From NCBI GenBank assembly GCA_910577035.1, contig CAJTKW010000042.1:1-36687 (forward strand): 36,687 nt of DNA, given 5' to 3'. A program made the position numbers and the translations under genes. The notes beneath the pieces are model-generated. The model ran no database searches, was not told where the DNA came from, and saw only the letters and a list, made by a program, of their open reading frames with translations. Origin of the DNA: an uncultured Acetatifactor sp. (GTDB lineage Bacteria > Bacillota > Clostridia > Lachnospirales > Lachnospiraceae). Shown here piece by piece: positions 1 to 7,907 of this stretch. Every line of letters begins with the position of its first letter. Position 1 is the stretch's first letter.

Positions 1-2
1 AG

Positions 3-971
3 CTGTCCGGCATGTGCAGGACGGAGAAAGAGGAATATGATAAGTACTGGGATGACATCAGTCCCTTCATCAAATTCGGCTGCCTGAAGGATGATAAGTT
101 CTGTGAGAAGATGAATGACTATATCCTCTTTAAGAATCTGGAAGGCAGGTATCTGACCCTGCCCGAGTGCCTTGAGACAAAGCCGATTGACGTGGAGGAA
201 GGTAAAGACGGCAGTACCGGGGAAGAGGAGAGCAAGGCAGGAAGCGCCGTGGACGAGAACGGCAGTAAGGTGGAAGCAGAGATCGTGGACGACGGCAGCA
301 AGGCTGGGGACGGAACGGAAGAGACGGCGGAAGACGGCGGAGAGCCGGAGGAAAAGAAGGAAAAGACCATATATTACGTCACTGACGAACAACAGCAGAG
401 CCAGTATATCAATATGTTTAAGGCGGCGAAGATGGATGCCGTCATTCTGACCCATAACATTGACCAGCCCTTTATCTCACAGCTGGAGTCCAAAAATGAG
501 GGCGTGAAGTTCCAGAGAATTGACGCGGATGTGACGGATGCCTTAAAGAGCAAGACTTCCAAGAAGGCGCAGGAGGAGTTTGAGGAGCAGGCCAAGGCTA
601 TTGCGGAGATCATGAAGAAGGCTTTGAAAAATGACAAGATCACCATAAAGGTGGAAAAGCTGAAGAACAAGAAGATTTCATCCGTGATCACATTGTCCGA
701 GGAGAGCAGGCGCATGCAGGATATGATGAAGATGTATTCCATGCCCGGCATGGACATGGGAGCATTCGGCGGCGAGGGAGAGACCCTGATTCTGAATGCC
801 GGCCATCCCCTGGTGCAGTATGTCACCGAACATCGGGACGGCGAAAATGTGGAGATGATCTGTGAGCAGCTTTATGATCTGGCAAAGATACAGCACGCGC
901 CCCTGTCCCCCGAGGCCATGACAAGGTTTGTGGCCCGGAGCAACGATATTATGATGCTGCTGGCAAAGTAA
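3..971 (+). CDS. htpG: Chaperone protein HtpG (Hsp90), C-terminal part, truncated by window edge
   Basis: ATP-dependent Hsp90-family chaperone of the cytosol. The reading frame is open from the first bases, so the N-terminal ATPase domain lies upstream of the window; the first in-window ATG at 12 is internal. The text that remains is HtpG middle domain (DDISPFIKFGCLKDDKF, then IYYVTDEQQQSQYINMF and AVILTHNIDQPFISQLE) followed by the C-terminal dimerisation domain, ending in an ordered helix without an MEEVD tail, as in bacterial HtpG. Between residues about 60 and 115 of the visible part there is an acidic, Gly/Ser-rich insert ahead of the IYYVTDE strand, which is much longer than the linker in E. 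coli HtpG. The frame stays open across it, so it is not a frameshift. A strong terminator follows 52 bases after the stop. Confidence 0.93.
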   Translation: MSGMCRTEKEEYDKYWDDISPFIKFGCLKDDKFCEKMNDYILFKNLEGRYLTLPECLETKPIDVEEGKDGSTGEEESKAGSAVDENGSKVEAEIVDDGSKAGDGTEETAEDGGEPEEKKEKTIYYVTDEQQQSQYINMFKAAKMDAVILTHNIDQPFISQLESKNEGVKFQRIDADVTDALKSKTSKKAQEEFEEQAKAIAEIMKKALKNDKITIKVEKLKNKKISSVITLSEESRRMQDMMKMYSMPGMDMGAFGGEGETLILNAGHPLVQYVTEHRDGENVEMICEQLYDLAKIQHAPLSPEAMTRFVARSNDIMMLLAK

Positions 972-1022
972 TGCTTTCAAGTGCGATGTTGTAAATACGC
1001 GGCCTGGAGAAATCAGGCAAAG

Positions 1023-1058
1023 AAAAACAGCTCGGTCCGGAGGGATCGGGCTGTTTTT
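1023..1058 (+). terminator. Rho-independent terminator of htpG
   Basis: Long hairpin with arms AAAAACAGCTCGGTCC and a near-complementary GGGATCGGGCTGTTTTT, loop GGA. G-T wobbles are the only imperfections. It ends in five T residues and sits just after the htpG stop. Confidence 0.88.
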
Positions 1059-1165
1059 GAGGGCGGATCCGGGGCGCAGGTTTGGCTGTGCCGGAGCGAG
1101 TACTGACAGGACATATCGGTTCAGGCAGGCAATGTTACGGCAAAACAGTGAGCATCGACACATAT

Positions 1166-1207
1166 AGTACGAAAGTACTTGACACGGAGTGCCTGCGGAT
1201 GTATTCT
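1166..1207 (+). promoter_or_regulatory. Sigma-A promoter with overlapping inverted repeat, upstream of the aldo/keto reductase
   Basis: The -35 TTGACA (1179-1184) and -10 TATTCT (1202-1207) are separated by exactly 17 bases. An inverted repeat AGTAC-GAAA-GTACT (1166-1179) abuts and touches the -35, a position suited to a repressor or activator, but no cognate regulator is encoded next to it. The 12-mer AAAGTACTTGAC across this -35 recurs at the GntR operon promoter (5831-5842). Confidence 0.72.
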
Positions 1208-1247
1208 GTTACTATATAAATCATAGGCAATATGGAAAGGGGGCTTT

Positions 1248-2426
1248 ATGCAGTACAGAGAGGACCGGTACCAAAAGCGGATTTCCATTCTCGGATACGG
1301 ATGTATGCGCTTCACCAGGAAGGGCGGCGTCATAGACATAGACAAGGCGGAAAAGGAAGTGATGGCTGCCATAGACAGCGGTGTCAACTATCTGGATACC
1401 GCCTATATCTATCCCGGCAGTGAGGCGGCAGTGGGGGAAATCCTGAAGAGGAACGGCTGCCGTGACAGGGTCTGCATCGCCACGAAGCTGCCGCAGTATC
1501 TGATCAAATCGGAGAAGTCGCCGGATAAGTATTTTGAAGAACAGTTAAAGCGTCTGCAGACAGATCATATAGAGTATTATCTGATGCACATGCTGACGGA
1601 CATTGCGGCATGGGAGAAGCTGTGCAGACTGGGAATAAGGGAATGGATCGGGAGAAAAAAGGCGGAGGGGAGTATCCGGAACATCGGTTTTTCCTTCCAT
1701 GGCAATACGGACATGTTTCTGCAGATACTGCAGGCTTACGATTGGGATTTCTGCCAGATACAGTACAATTATATGGATGAGGACAGCCAGGCGGGCAGAG
1801 CGGGATTGAAGGCGGCGGCAGAAAAGGGGATTCCGGTTATTATCATGGAACCGCTGCGGGGAGGCAAGCTGGTGGATCTGCTGCCGGAGGAGGCAAAACG
1901 GCTGATCCGGGAGAATTCCCGGGGCTGGACACCGGCGGAATGGGCATTACGCTGGCTTTGGGACCAGCCCGGGGTCACCTGTGTGCTTTCCGGTATGAAT
2001 TCACTGTCCATGGTGGTGGAGAACGTGGGCATTGCATCCCGGGTGCGGCCGGGGGAGCTGACGGCGGAGGATTTCGCCCTGATTGAAGCAGTGAAAGGGG
2101 AGATCAACGGCAGGATCCGGGTGGGCTGCACCGGCTGCGGCTACTGTATGCCCTGCCCTGAGGGAATTGATATTCCCACCACATTCCGCTGTTATAACCG
2201 TATGTATACGGAGAATGCCGGGGCCGGAAGGTTTGAATATATCCAGATTATTGCGCTGCAAAAGGAAATGAGCGATGTGAGTAAATGTATCGAGTGCGGG
2301 AAGTGCGAGAGTCATTGCCCGCAGCATCTGGAGATACGCAGGGAGTTAAAGACGGCAGGGAAAAAGCTCCAGCCCTGGTACTTCCGAATCGGAGTACGGC
2401 TGGCACGGCTGTTTAAGTTTTGGTAA
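1248..2426 (+). CDS. Aldo/keto reductase with C-terminal 4Fe-4S ferredoxin-like domain
   Basis: Cytosolic NAD(P)H-dependent oxidoreductase of the AKR superfamily, in the subgroup fused to a ferredoxin-type tail. Residues 1-270 form the TIM-barrel part: GYGCMRF near the start, LDTAYIYPGSE (Asp and Tyr of the catalytic tetrad), IATKLP (Lys) and YYLMHML (His). Residues about 285-365 carry cysteine clusters CTGCGYCMPCP and CIECGKCESHCP, which would bind one or two 4Fe-4S centres. The start is set by AAAGGGGG (1236-1243) five bases before the ATG. It appears monocistronic behind its own promoter. The substrate cannot be told from sequence; the Fe-S tail suggests coupling to a low-potential electron carrier, which is inference. 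It has no signal peptide or membrane segment. Confidence 0.92.
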   Translation: MQYREDRYQKRISILGYGCMRFTRKGGVIDIDKAEKEVMAAIDSGVNYLDTAYIYPGSEAAVGEILKRNGCRDRVCIATKLPQYLIKSEKSPDKYFEEQLKRLQTDHIEYYLMHMLTDIAAWEKLCRLGIREWIGRKKAEGSIRNIGFSFHGNTDMFLQILQAYDWDFCQIQYNYMDEDSQAGRAGLKAAAEKGIPVIIMEPLRGGKLVDLLPEEAKRLIRENSRGWTPAEWALRWLWDQPGVTCVLSGMNSLSMVVENVGIASRVRPGELTAEDFALIEAVKGEINGRIRVGCTGCGYCMPCPEGIDIPTTFRCYNRMYTENAGAGRFEYIQIIALQKEMSDVSKCIECGKCESHCPQHLEIRRELKTAGKKLQPWYFRIGVRLARLFKFW

Positions 2427-2505
2427 AAAAAGCTACCCAATCCGGCACTGCGGGTGTATAATTTGTTATATAAAGTCTCACAGTACGCAGAGAAAGGGTA
2501 TGGTT

Positions 2506-4251
2506 ATGAAAAAAACGACAAGAAAAGGAAGTATCGGAGCGAAGGTTTTCGGCACAATGATGACGATGATCGTTATTATTGTATTGACGATTGTGGCTGA
2601 CATCGGTGCGCTGGGGCGTATCGGGGAATATAACGGGGTGATCGGGGATACCTGTCTTGCCCTGGAGAGGCTTAACGGCCAGCTGGCGGCTTCCATAGAA
2701 GAAATGCAGATGTATTCGTACCTTCTCCGGTATGAGCAGGTAGGTGATACCGCTGCCTTTTACCGTTCCGTACTGGAGACGACTACCCGGGATGTGCAGA
2801 CATACGGTGTCGGTCTTCGCGACCGCGCCCAGAACACAAAGGATGAGAAACTGATGGCTGTGACGGATCAGTATTTGCTGTCGGTTTCCGAGCTGGTTTC
2901 CTGTGCGGAGAGGTTAAAGGCCGCGTCGGAGGCTCTGGACAGGGACTCCTTTACTGCCGAGGCAACGATTTTGGAGGGATTTATCACCAGTATGAAGGAC
3001 AGGGAGGCGGAATTTGCCGAAGCCATGGATACATACTGCCGGAATATTATGGAGACATCCTCTGTGAAAATATCCGGCACCTATACCTTTGACATGGTGA
3101 TGTGCGGTGTCATCCTGGTAACGGCTGTGCTGGGCCTGGTGATCGTGTCAAAGACGGTATCCGGTCCCGCAAGGAAGTCCAGGAACCAGGTGGATGACAT
3201 TGTGAGAAAGATCGAAAATGACGAGGGTGACCTGACAGAACGTATTACGGTTTCCTCCAACGACGAGATCGGCCAGATGGCAGTGGGTGTCAATAACTTT
3301 ATCGAGCAGCTGCAGATCATTATGCAAAAGCTGAAAAAGGAGTCCGAGAACCTGAAGAATTCCGCGGCGGCTGTGAACGAGGAGGTGGGTACTTCCAATG
3401 AAAGTGCCGGCAGTGTGTCTGCGGCCATGGAAGAGATGTCGGCCAGTATGGAGGAAATTTCCGCCACCCTGGGGCAGATCGCTTCCGGCAGTGATGCGGT
3501 CATGACGGCAATCGAGCAGATGAACAGCCATGTGCAGGACGGTGTGCGCCTGGTGCGGGATATTACAAACCGGGCGGACGAGATGCACCATGATACCCTG
3601 GAAAGCAAGGAAGAGACGGCCGGCAATGTTGAGAGTATCCGGAAAGATTTAAAGACTGCCCTGGCAGACAGCCGCAGCGTGGAGAAGATCAACGGGCTGA
3701 CCCAGGAGATTCTGGCTATTTCCAGTCAGACAAACCTCCTGTCCTTAAATGCGTCCATTGAGGCTGCAAGGGCGGGGGATGCGGGCAGAGGCTTTGCCGT
3801 GGTGGCCGATGAAATCAGGGGGCTGGCAGACAGCAGTGCCGCTACGGCCAGCAACATCCAGAGCATCAGTGCCACGGTTACCGAGGCGGTGGAGCGGCTG
3901 GCGAAGAACGCGGAAGGGATGCTGAAATTTGTTGACGACAAGGTTATGAGAGATTATGACACTTTTGTGGAGGTGGTGGACCAGTACCAGCAGGATGCGG
4001 AGAGCGTGCACGATATACTGAATGAATTTGCAGGCAATGCAGGTGACATCGCGGAGACAATGAAGGCTATGAACGCCGGTATCAGTGATATTTCCATCGC
4101 GGTGGACGAGAGCGCAAAGGGTGTGACCAGCGTGGCGGATAATGCGGTCAGCCTTGTGGATGCCATCAACCAGATACAGGCCGAATCGGAAAACAGCAAG
4201 AATATTTCCCAGATGCTTTCCGATGAGGTGGAGCGTTTTAAAAAGGTATGA
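2506..4251 (+). CDS. Methyl-accepting chemotaxis protein, transmembrane
   Basis: Membrane chemoreceptor that would signal through CheA/CheW to flagellar motors. Domain order: a short basic N-terminus, TM1 at about 12-33, an extracellular four-helix-bundle-like sensor of about 160 residues, TM2 at about 198-216, a HAMP-like linker including the stretch TERITVSSNDEIGQMAVGVN, then the cytoplasmic signalling coiled coil with the conserved tip ISSQTNLLSLNASIEAARAG followed by RGFAVVADEIRGLA. An ATG at 2500 is also in frame, but AGAAAGGG (2491-2498) leaves it almost no spacing, whereas the ATG at 2506 is seven bases away, so 2506 is preferred. The ligand is unknown. No other chemotaxis gene adjoins it. 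A perfect TATAAT lies at 2457-2462, but I find no convincing -35 for it. Confidence 0.93.
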   Translation: MKKTTRKGSIGAKVFGTMMTMIVIIVLTIVADIGALGRIGEYNGVIGDTCLALERLNGQLAASIEEMQMYSYLLRYEQVGDTAAFYRSVLETTTRDVQTYGVGLRDRAQNTKDEKLMAVTDQYLLSVSELVSCAERLKAASEALDRDSFTAEATILEGFITSMKDREAEFAEAMDTYCRNIMETSSVKISGTYTFDMVMCGVILVTAVLGLVIVSKTVSGPARKSRNQVDDIVRKIENDEGDLTERITVSSNDEIGQMAVGVNNFIEQLQIIMQKLKKESENLKNSAAAVNEEVGTSNESAGSVSAAMEEMSASMEEISATLGQIASGSDAVMTAIEQMNSHVQDGVRLVRDITNRADEMHHDTLESKEETAGNVESIRKDLKTALADSRSVEKINGLTQEILAISSQTNLLSLNASIEAARAGDAGRGFAVVADEIRGLADSSAATASNIQSISATVTEAVERLAKNAEGMLKFVDDKVMRDYDTFVEVVDQYQQDAESVHDILNEFAGNAGDIAETMKAMNAGISDISIAVDESAKGVTSVADNAVSLVDAINQIQAESENSKNISQMLSDEVERFKKV

Positions 4252-4282
4252 CCGTAACAGAATAAGGGAAGTGCAAATTGCA

Positions 4283-4325
4283 GCAAAGGGGCGGATAGCG
4301 GATTTTACGATGTCCGCCCCTTTGC
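4283..4325. terminator. Hairpin between convergent genes
   Basis: Perfect 13-bp inverted repeat GCAAAGGGGCGGA / TCCGCCCCTTTGC with a 17-base loop, lying between the convergent chemoreceptor and SpoIID-like genes. Neither strand has a proper T-tract after it, so it may act as an RNA 3'-end stabiliser or a weak bidirectional terminator. Confidence 0.6.
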
Positions 4326-4359
4326 AGGCGGTGCGCCTGGCGGTACACGTTTTAAGGGT

Positions 4360-5772
4360 TTATCCCGGCTCCGAGATTCTGGAGACTCCCACATAGATTT
4401 CGGAGATCTCATACCAGGTGGGATAATCCGTCACCCCGGTCTGGGGCAGGTTGAAGATACCCTGGAAGGTGCGGACTGCCTCCGCAGTCCCGGGGCCGTA
4501 GATACCGTCTGCGGCGATGGTGGGAATGGAGGGGTAATTGCGGGCAATGCGGTTCAGCTGGGTCTGGAGCTGGCGGACCTTATCACCGGAAGCGCCGATA
4601 CCCAGGTCATAGCCGGGCCAGGACGAAGGTACGCCGGAGATGATGTCGGCCGTGTTGATATACATATCGTTTCCGTAATAGTAGCGGATGATCTCAATAG
4701 CGGAATATCCCTGGTCCCCCAGATATTTGGAGCCCCACTGGCTTAAGCCGTTGCAGGTCACCCTGTTGCCGTCGCAGTAGGAGGTAAATATGGGCTGCCT
4801 TACCCCGGGCCTGGACAGATAGTTGGCAAAGATGGTATCTACGAGATAGTCGATATTTTGGTAGATATTTCTGCCGTATACCCACTTCTGGTCATAGGCC
4901 GTGGAGGAAGTAATGGTAAAGTTGTAGCCCTGGTTCCGATACCACTCCGTGTACACCCGGTTCAGGGTGAAGGACTGGATGGCCAGGACATTGGCATAGA
5001 TGGCGCTCTCGGGCCAGGTGGAGTAGATTTCGCAGGAAGCTACGTTCTTGATATAGTCCCGATAGCGGACCCAGTAGTTCGGGGCAGAGGTATCGCCGGG
5101 AGCGCCGTCATGAACAATGACATATTCCGGCACGACAACGCGGCTTAAGACGATTTCGCCGGTCTCTGCCATGGGTTTGATTTCGTCTTCCGGTATTTTC
5201 GGCGGATACTCTCCCCAGAGGGTATGGGCGGGGATGGTAACTACCTTTTCTTCTTCGTCCGTGGCGGCCAGAGGATTCATGCGGATAATCTGCAGGGACA
5301 GTTCGTTGGCCAGAATTTCGGAGCCGGATACATAGACCGGCTCATAGCCTTCCGCCGTGACGGATATATTGTATTCGGAATAGGGCTGCTGTGCCGCGTC
5401 GGGATTCAGGGACAGCTCAAGGGGGGGCGCAGCCAGTTCTGTCACGGGCGTCTGCCCGGAGCTGTCGGTGGTAAGTACCTGCAGGGGAGAATCCGGGTCT
5501 CCGGTGTAGGAGACGGCGACGGTGGCGTTTTCTACGGGGATCAGCCCTACGCTGGAAACGACGCTGATTTTCAGGGTTCCGGCATACCGGAAATCGGTGG
5601 CTCCGGCAGGGCCGGGGGAGGCAGCTCCTTCCGGCTGAGGGGGAACCGGTTCCGCAGGTTCCGGCAGATCCGTATTCGGCCGGTCAGGCGGCGACATGCC
5701 GGGTTCCGGCTCCTGGCAAGCCGTCAGCTCCGGGGCCGGGACAGCTTTTGAAAATATAGTATCTCTGGACAT
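4360..5772 (-). CDS. SpoIID-like protein with C-terminal peptidoglycan-binding domain
   Basis: Probable cell-wall or spore-cortex protein. Residues about 60-170 look like a beta-rich carboxypeptidase-regulatory-type repeat (TLKISVVSSVGLIPVENATV). Residues about 230-375 resemble the SpoIID lytic transglycosylase/amidase-enhancer domain: YIKNVASCEIYSTWPESAIY with AIQSFTLNRVY, then YCDGNRVTCNGLSQWGSKYL and EIIRYYYGN. Residues about 390-455 are a PG_binding_1 repeat (LGIGASGDKVRQLQTQLN, DGIYGPGTAEAVRTFQ). The start is the ATG at 5772, seven bases after TTGAGG; an in-frame TTG at 5784 is less likely. The N-terminus is odd: it has no hydrophobic core, yet carries a lipobox-like LTAC at residues 16-19. 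It is transcribed divergently from the GntR operon. A catalytic role is not proven. Confidence 0.8.
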   Translation of the reverse strand: MSRDTIFSKAVPAPELTACQEPEPGMSPPDRPNTDLPEPAEPVPPQPEGAASPGPAGATDFRYAGTLKISVVSSVGLIPVENATVAVSYTGDPDSPLQVLTTDSSGQTPVTELAAPPLELSLNPDAAQQPYSEYNISVTAEGYEPVYVSGSEILANELSLQIIRMNPLAATDEEEKVVTIPAHTLWGEYPPKIPEDEIKPMAETGEIVLSRVVVPEYVIVHDGAPGDTSAPNYWVRYRDYIKNVASCEIYSTWPESAIYANVLAIQSFTLNRVYTEWYRNQGYNFTITSSTAYDQKWVYGRNIYQNIDYLVDTIFANYLSRPGVRQPIFTSYCDGNRVTCNGLSQWGSKYLGDQGYSAIEIIRYYYGNDMYINTADIISGVPSSWPGYDLGIGASGDKVRQLQTQLNRIARNYPSIPTIAADGIYGPGTAEAVRTFQGIFNLPQTGVTDYPTWYEISEIYVGVSRISEPG

Positions 5773-5837
5773 AATGGACCTCAAAGGGTTAGTTATGGTA
5801 TTAATATGCGTTTATTCTGAAAAAGTGCAAAAAGTAC

Positions 5838-5893
5838 TTGACGAAACCAGAGAGAAGGCGTATTATTGTATTATGAAGTTGATACAATAATAC
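5838..5893 (+). promoter_or_regulatory. Promoter and operator of the GntR/ABC operon
   Basis: The -35 TTGACG (5838-5843) and -10 TATTAT (5861-5866) have 17-base spacing. A perfect 12-bp inverted repeat GTATTATTGTAT (5860-5871) / ATACAATAATAC (5882-5893) with a 10-base spacer covers the -10 and start region. This placement fits autorepression by the GntR protein encoded from 5910; bound dimer would block RNA polymerase. Confidence 0.85.
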
Positions 5894-5909
5894 AGAAAGG
5901 AAGATGGAA

Positions 5910-6299
5910 ATGGCATGGGACTTGGATACTGACAGACCGATTTACTCACAACTTGTCGAGCGGCTTCAGATGCAGATCGTATCGGGGCAATATCCGCCTG
6001 GCGGAAAGCTTCCCAGCGTCAGAGATCTTGCGGCAGTGGCGGCGGTGAATCCGAACACGATGCAGAAGGCTTTTACGGAGCTGGAGAGAAGCGGACTGAT
6101 TGTGACCCAGCGCACCAACGGCAGAAATGTTATCGAGGATGTACAGCGGATACAGGGCATCAGGGCAAATCTGGCAAAGGAGCAGGTGGAAACCTTTTTT
6201 ACCAGAATGAAAGAGCTTGGTTATGCGGAAGCAGAGACACTGGAACTGCTGAACGGGAAACATTGTATTTCGAATAATTATGAGGGAGAACAGGGATGA
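5910..6299 (+). CDS. GntR family transcriptional regulator, YtrA subfamily
   Basis: Short (129 aa) DNA-binding repressor. Residues 5-75 are the GntR winged helix: TDRPIYSQLVERLQMQIVSG, then YPPGGKLPSVRDLAAVAAVNPNT, where PSVRDLA is the family hallmark, and TMQKAFTELERSGLI with a wing of the form VTQRTNGRNVI. Only about 45 residues follow, too short for an FCD or UTRA effector domain, which defines the YtrA class usually paired with ABC exporters. ATGs at 5904 and 5910 are both in frame; AGAAAGGAAG at 5894-5903 abuts the first, so 5910 has the better spacing. Its stop overlaps the next ATG (ATGA), so it is translationally coupled to the ABC ATPase. The inverted repeat at 5860-5893 is its likely operator; effector unknown. 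Confidence 0.93.
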   Translation: MAWDLDTDRPIYSQLVERLQMQIVSGQYPPGGKLPSVRDLAAVAAVNPNTMQKAFTELERSGLIVTQRTNGRNVIEDVQRIQGIRANLAKEQVETFFTRMKELGYAEAETLELLNGKHCISNNYEGEQG

Positions 6300-6997
6300 A
6301 CGAACTGGTGGAATTAGTAGGGGTGACAAAGGCCTACGATGCAAAAAACGTGGCAGTGAACAATATCACGCTGACCCTTCCCAGAGGGAAAATCATCGGC
6401 CTTCTGGGACCTAACGGCAGCGGTAAGACAACGCTGATTAAAATGATGAACGGGCTGCTGACGCCCAGTCAGGGCAGTATCAAGATCAACGGGCAGTATG
6501 TGGGGACAGAGACAAAGGCACATGTGGCCTATCTTCCGGATCGTACTTATCTGTCCGGCGGAAAGAAAATCAGCCAGATCCTGGACTTTTTCGGTGATTT
6601 TTATGCCGATTTTTCCAAGGAAAAGGCACTGGAGATGCTTCACAGCCTTAACATTGATCCTTCCGTCAGGCTGAAGACCCTGTCCAAGGGCAACAAGGAA
6701 AAGGTACAGCTGATTCTGGTCATGAGCCGCAGCGCAGACCTGTATGTGCTGGATGAGCCCATTGCCGGTGTTGACCCTGCAGCCAGGGACTATATTTTGC
6801 GTACTATTATCAATAACTACAATCAGGATGCAACCGTTATTATCTCCACCCACCTGATCGGAGATATTGAGCAGGTGCTGGACGAGGTTATTTTTATGCG
6901 CTACGGTCATTTGGTACTCTATACCTCCGTAGACAATATCAGGGAGCAGCACGGCAAGTCTGTGGATGCTTATTTCAGGGAGGTGTTCGCATGTTAG
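6296..6997 (+). CDS. ABC transporter ATP-binding protein
   Basis: Cytosolic ATPase subunit, 233 aa, that would power the permease encoded next. Visible motifs: Walker A GLLGPNGSGKTTLIK (about residues 35-49), signature LSKGNKEKVQL (about 131-141, SKG in place of SGG), Walker B LYVLDEPIAGVDP (about 152-164) and the switch histidine in IISTHLI. It resembles YtrB/BcrA-type ATPases, whose complexes export peptides or sense cell-wall stress. It overlaps GntR by 4 bases and the permease by 7, so the genes form one transcript. The substrate is not evident. Confidence 0.95.
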   Translation: MNELVELVGVTKAYDAKNVAVNNITLTLPRGKIIGLLGPNGSGKTTLIKMMNGLLTPSQGSIKINGQYVGTETKAHVAYLPDRTYLSGGKKISQILDFFGDFYADFSKEKALEMLHSLNIDPSVRLKTLSKGNKEKVQLILVMSRSADLYVLDEPIAGVDPAARDYILRTIINNYNQDATVIISTHLIGDIEQVLDEVIFMRYGHLVLYTSVDNIREQHGKSVDAYFREVFAC

Positions 6998-7881
6998 GAA
7001 AATTGTTAAAGCATGAGTGGAAGAGTACTTACAGAACAGGCTGTTTAATGTTGATTGTGCTGGTGGGCATCACCTTTTTGGGCTGGCTTGCTTTCCGGTC
7101 GCCCATGTGGCAGACCCTGTACGGTGACAATGACTATTATCGGAATAATTTCGGAATCAATATTTTAAATCTGGTAAGTGTTTTTACATTGATCCTTTAT
7201 TTTGTGATGCTGGTGGCGGTTCCCATCGGAACCATGGCATATCTGGGAGTACGTTTTTACAAGACGATGTATACGGATGAGGGATACCTGACCCATACGC
7301 TCCCGGTGAAGGAGGGCCAGCTGATGTTTTGCAAGACTTTGATCAGCAGCCTGTGGGTCCTGATTATTTCTGTGGGCGTCGTCCTGTCTGTGTTCGGCCT
7401 GATGCTGTTTTTGATCAGCGCCGTTTTGCCGCCGGATTATACCCTTGCCGAATTCTGGGAGGAATTTCGGCAGGTTTATGAGACGGAGATGCGGGAAGTT
7501 TTCGCCATGATTGAAAAGGAGCTGGGAATCAGCTTCCGCGGTTATTTTATCTATATGATTGTTTCCATGGTCCTCAGCGCGTTCGCCAGCATTATGACGC
7601 TGTTCGGCGCCATTTCCATGGGGCAGCTCTTTACGAAGCACAGGGTGCTGATGGCCATAGTGAGCTACATTCTGGTCAAGATTGTTTCGGGTATTATCGG
7701 CTCTGCCGTGGAAGGCATTATTACCGTCTCCTATGCGAAGAGCACCAGTGAGTCCATGACTGCAATTGGAAGCTATTTCAATACAAATATGATAGTTGTC
7801 CTTGTGCTGAACCTGATCTTTGCGGCATTGCTGTACCTGGTATCCTGGCTGGTAAATACGAGAAGGCTGAACCTGGAATGA
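6991..7881 (+). CDS. ABC transporter permease (ABC-2-like)
   Basis: Integral membrane protein of 296 aa with about six to seven hydrophobic helices: roughly residues 14-35, 55-90 (two), 113-145, 185-215, 222-245 and 268-290. A soluble segment between about 147 and 180 is rich in charged residues (EFWEEFRQVYETEMREVF). It begins with MLGKLLKHEWKSTYRT, a pattern common to permeases of the YtrC/BcrB kind. It follows the ATPase with a 7-base overlap. It probably forms a homodimeric channel with two ATPases, as no second permease is present. Transported substrate unknown. Confidence 0.88.
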   Translation: MLGKLLKHEWKSTYRTGCLMLIVLVGITFLGWLAFRSPMWQTLYGDNDYYRNNFGINILNLVSVFTLILYFVMLVAVPIGTMAYLGVRFYKTMYTDEGYLTHTLPVKEGQLMFCKTLISSLWVLIISVGVVLSVFGLMLFLISAVLPPDYTLAEFWEEFRQVYETEMREVFAMIEKELGISFRGYFIYMIVSMVLSAFASIMTLFGAISMGQLFTKHRVLMAIVSYILVKIVSGIIGSAVEGIITVSYAKSTSESMTAIGSYFNTNMIVVLVLNLIFAALLYLVSWLVNTRRLNLE

Positions 7882-7907
7882 CCATTATATTATGAGGGGG
7901 TGTGTCA

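Noticed and set aside
180..362. Frameshift or assembly artefact in htpG
   Set aside because: The frame stays open on both sides and the flanking domain text is continuous with HtpG, so it is an in-frame insert.
2457..2462. TATAAT upstream of the transmembrane chemoreceptor
   Set aside because: No acceptable -35 at 16-18 bases and no sigma-D-type TAAA/GCCGATAA pair was found, so no promoter was called.
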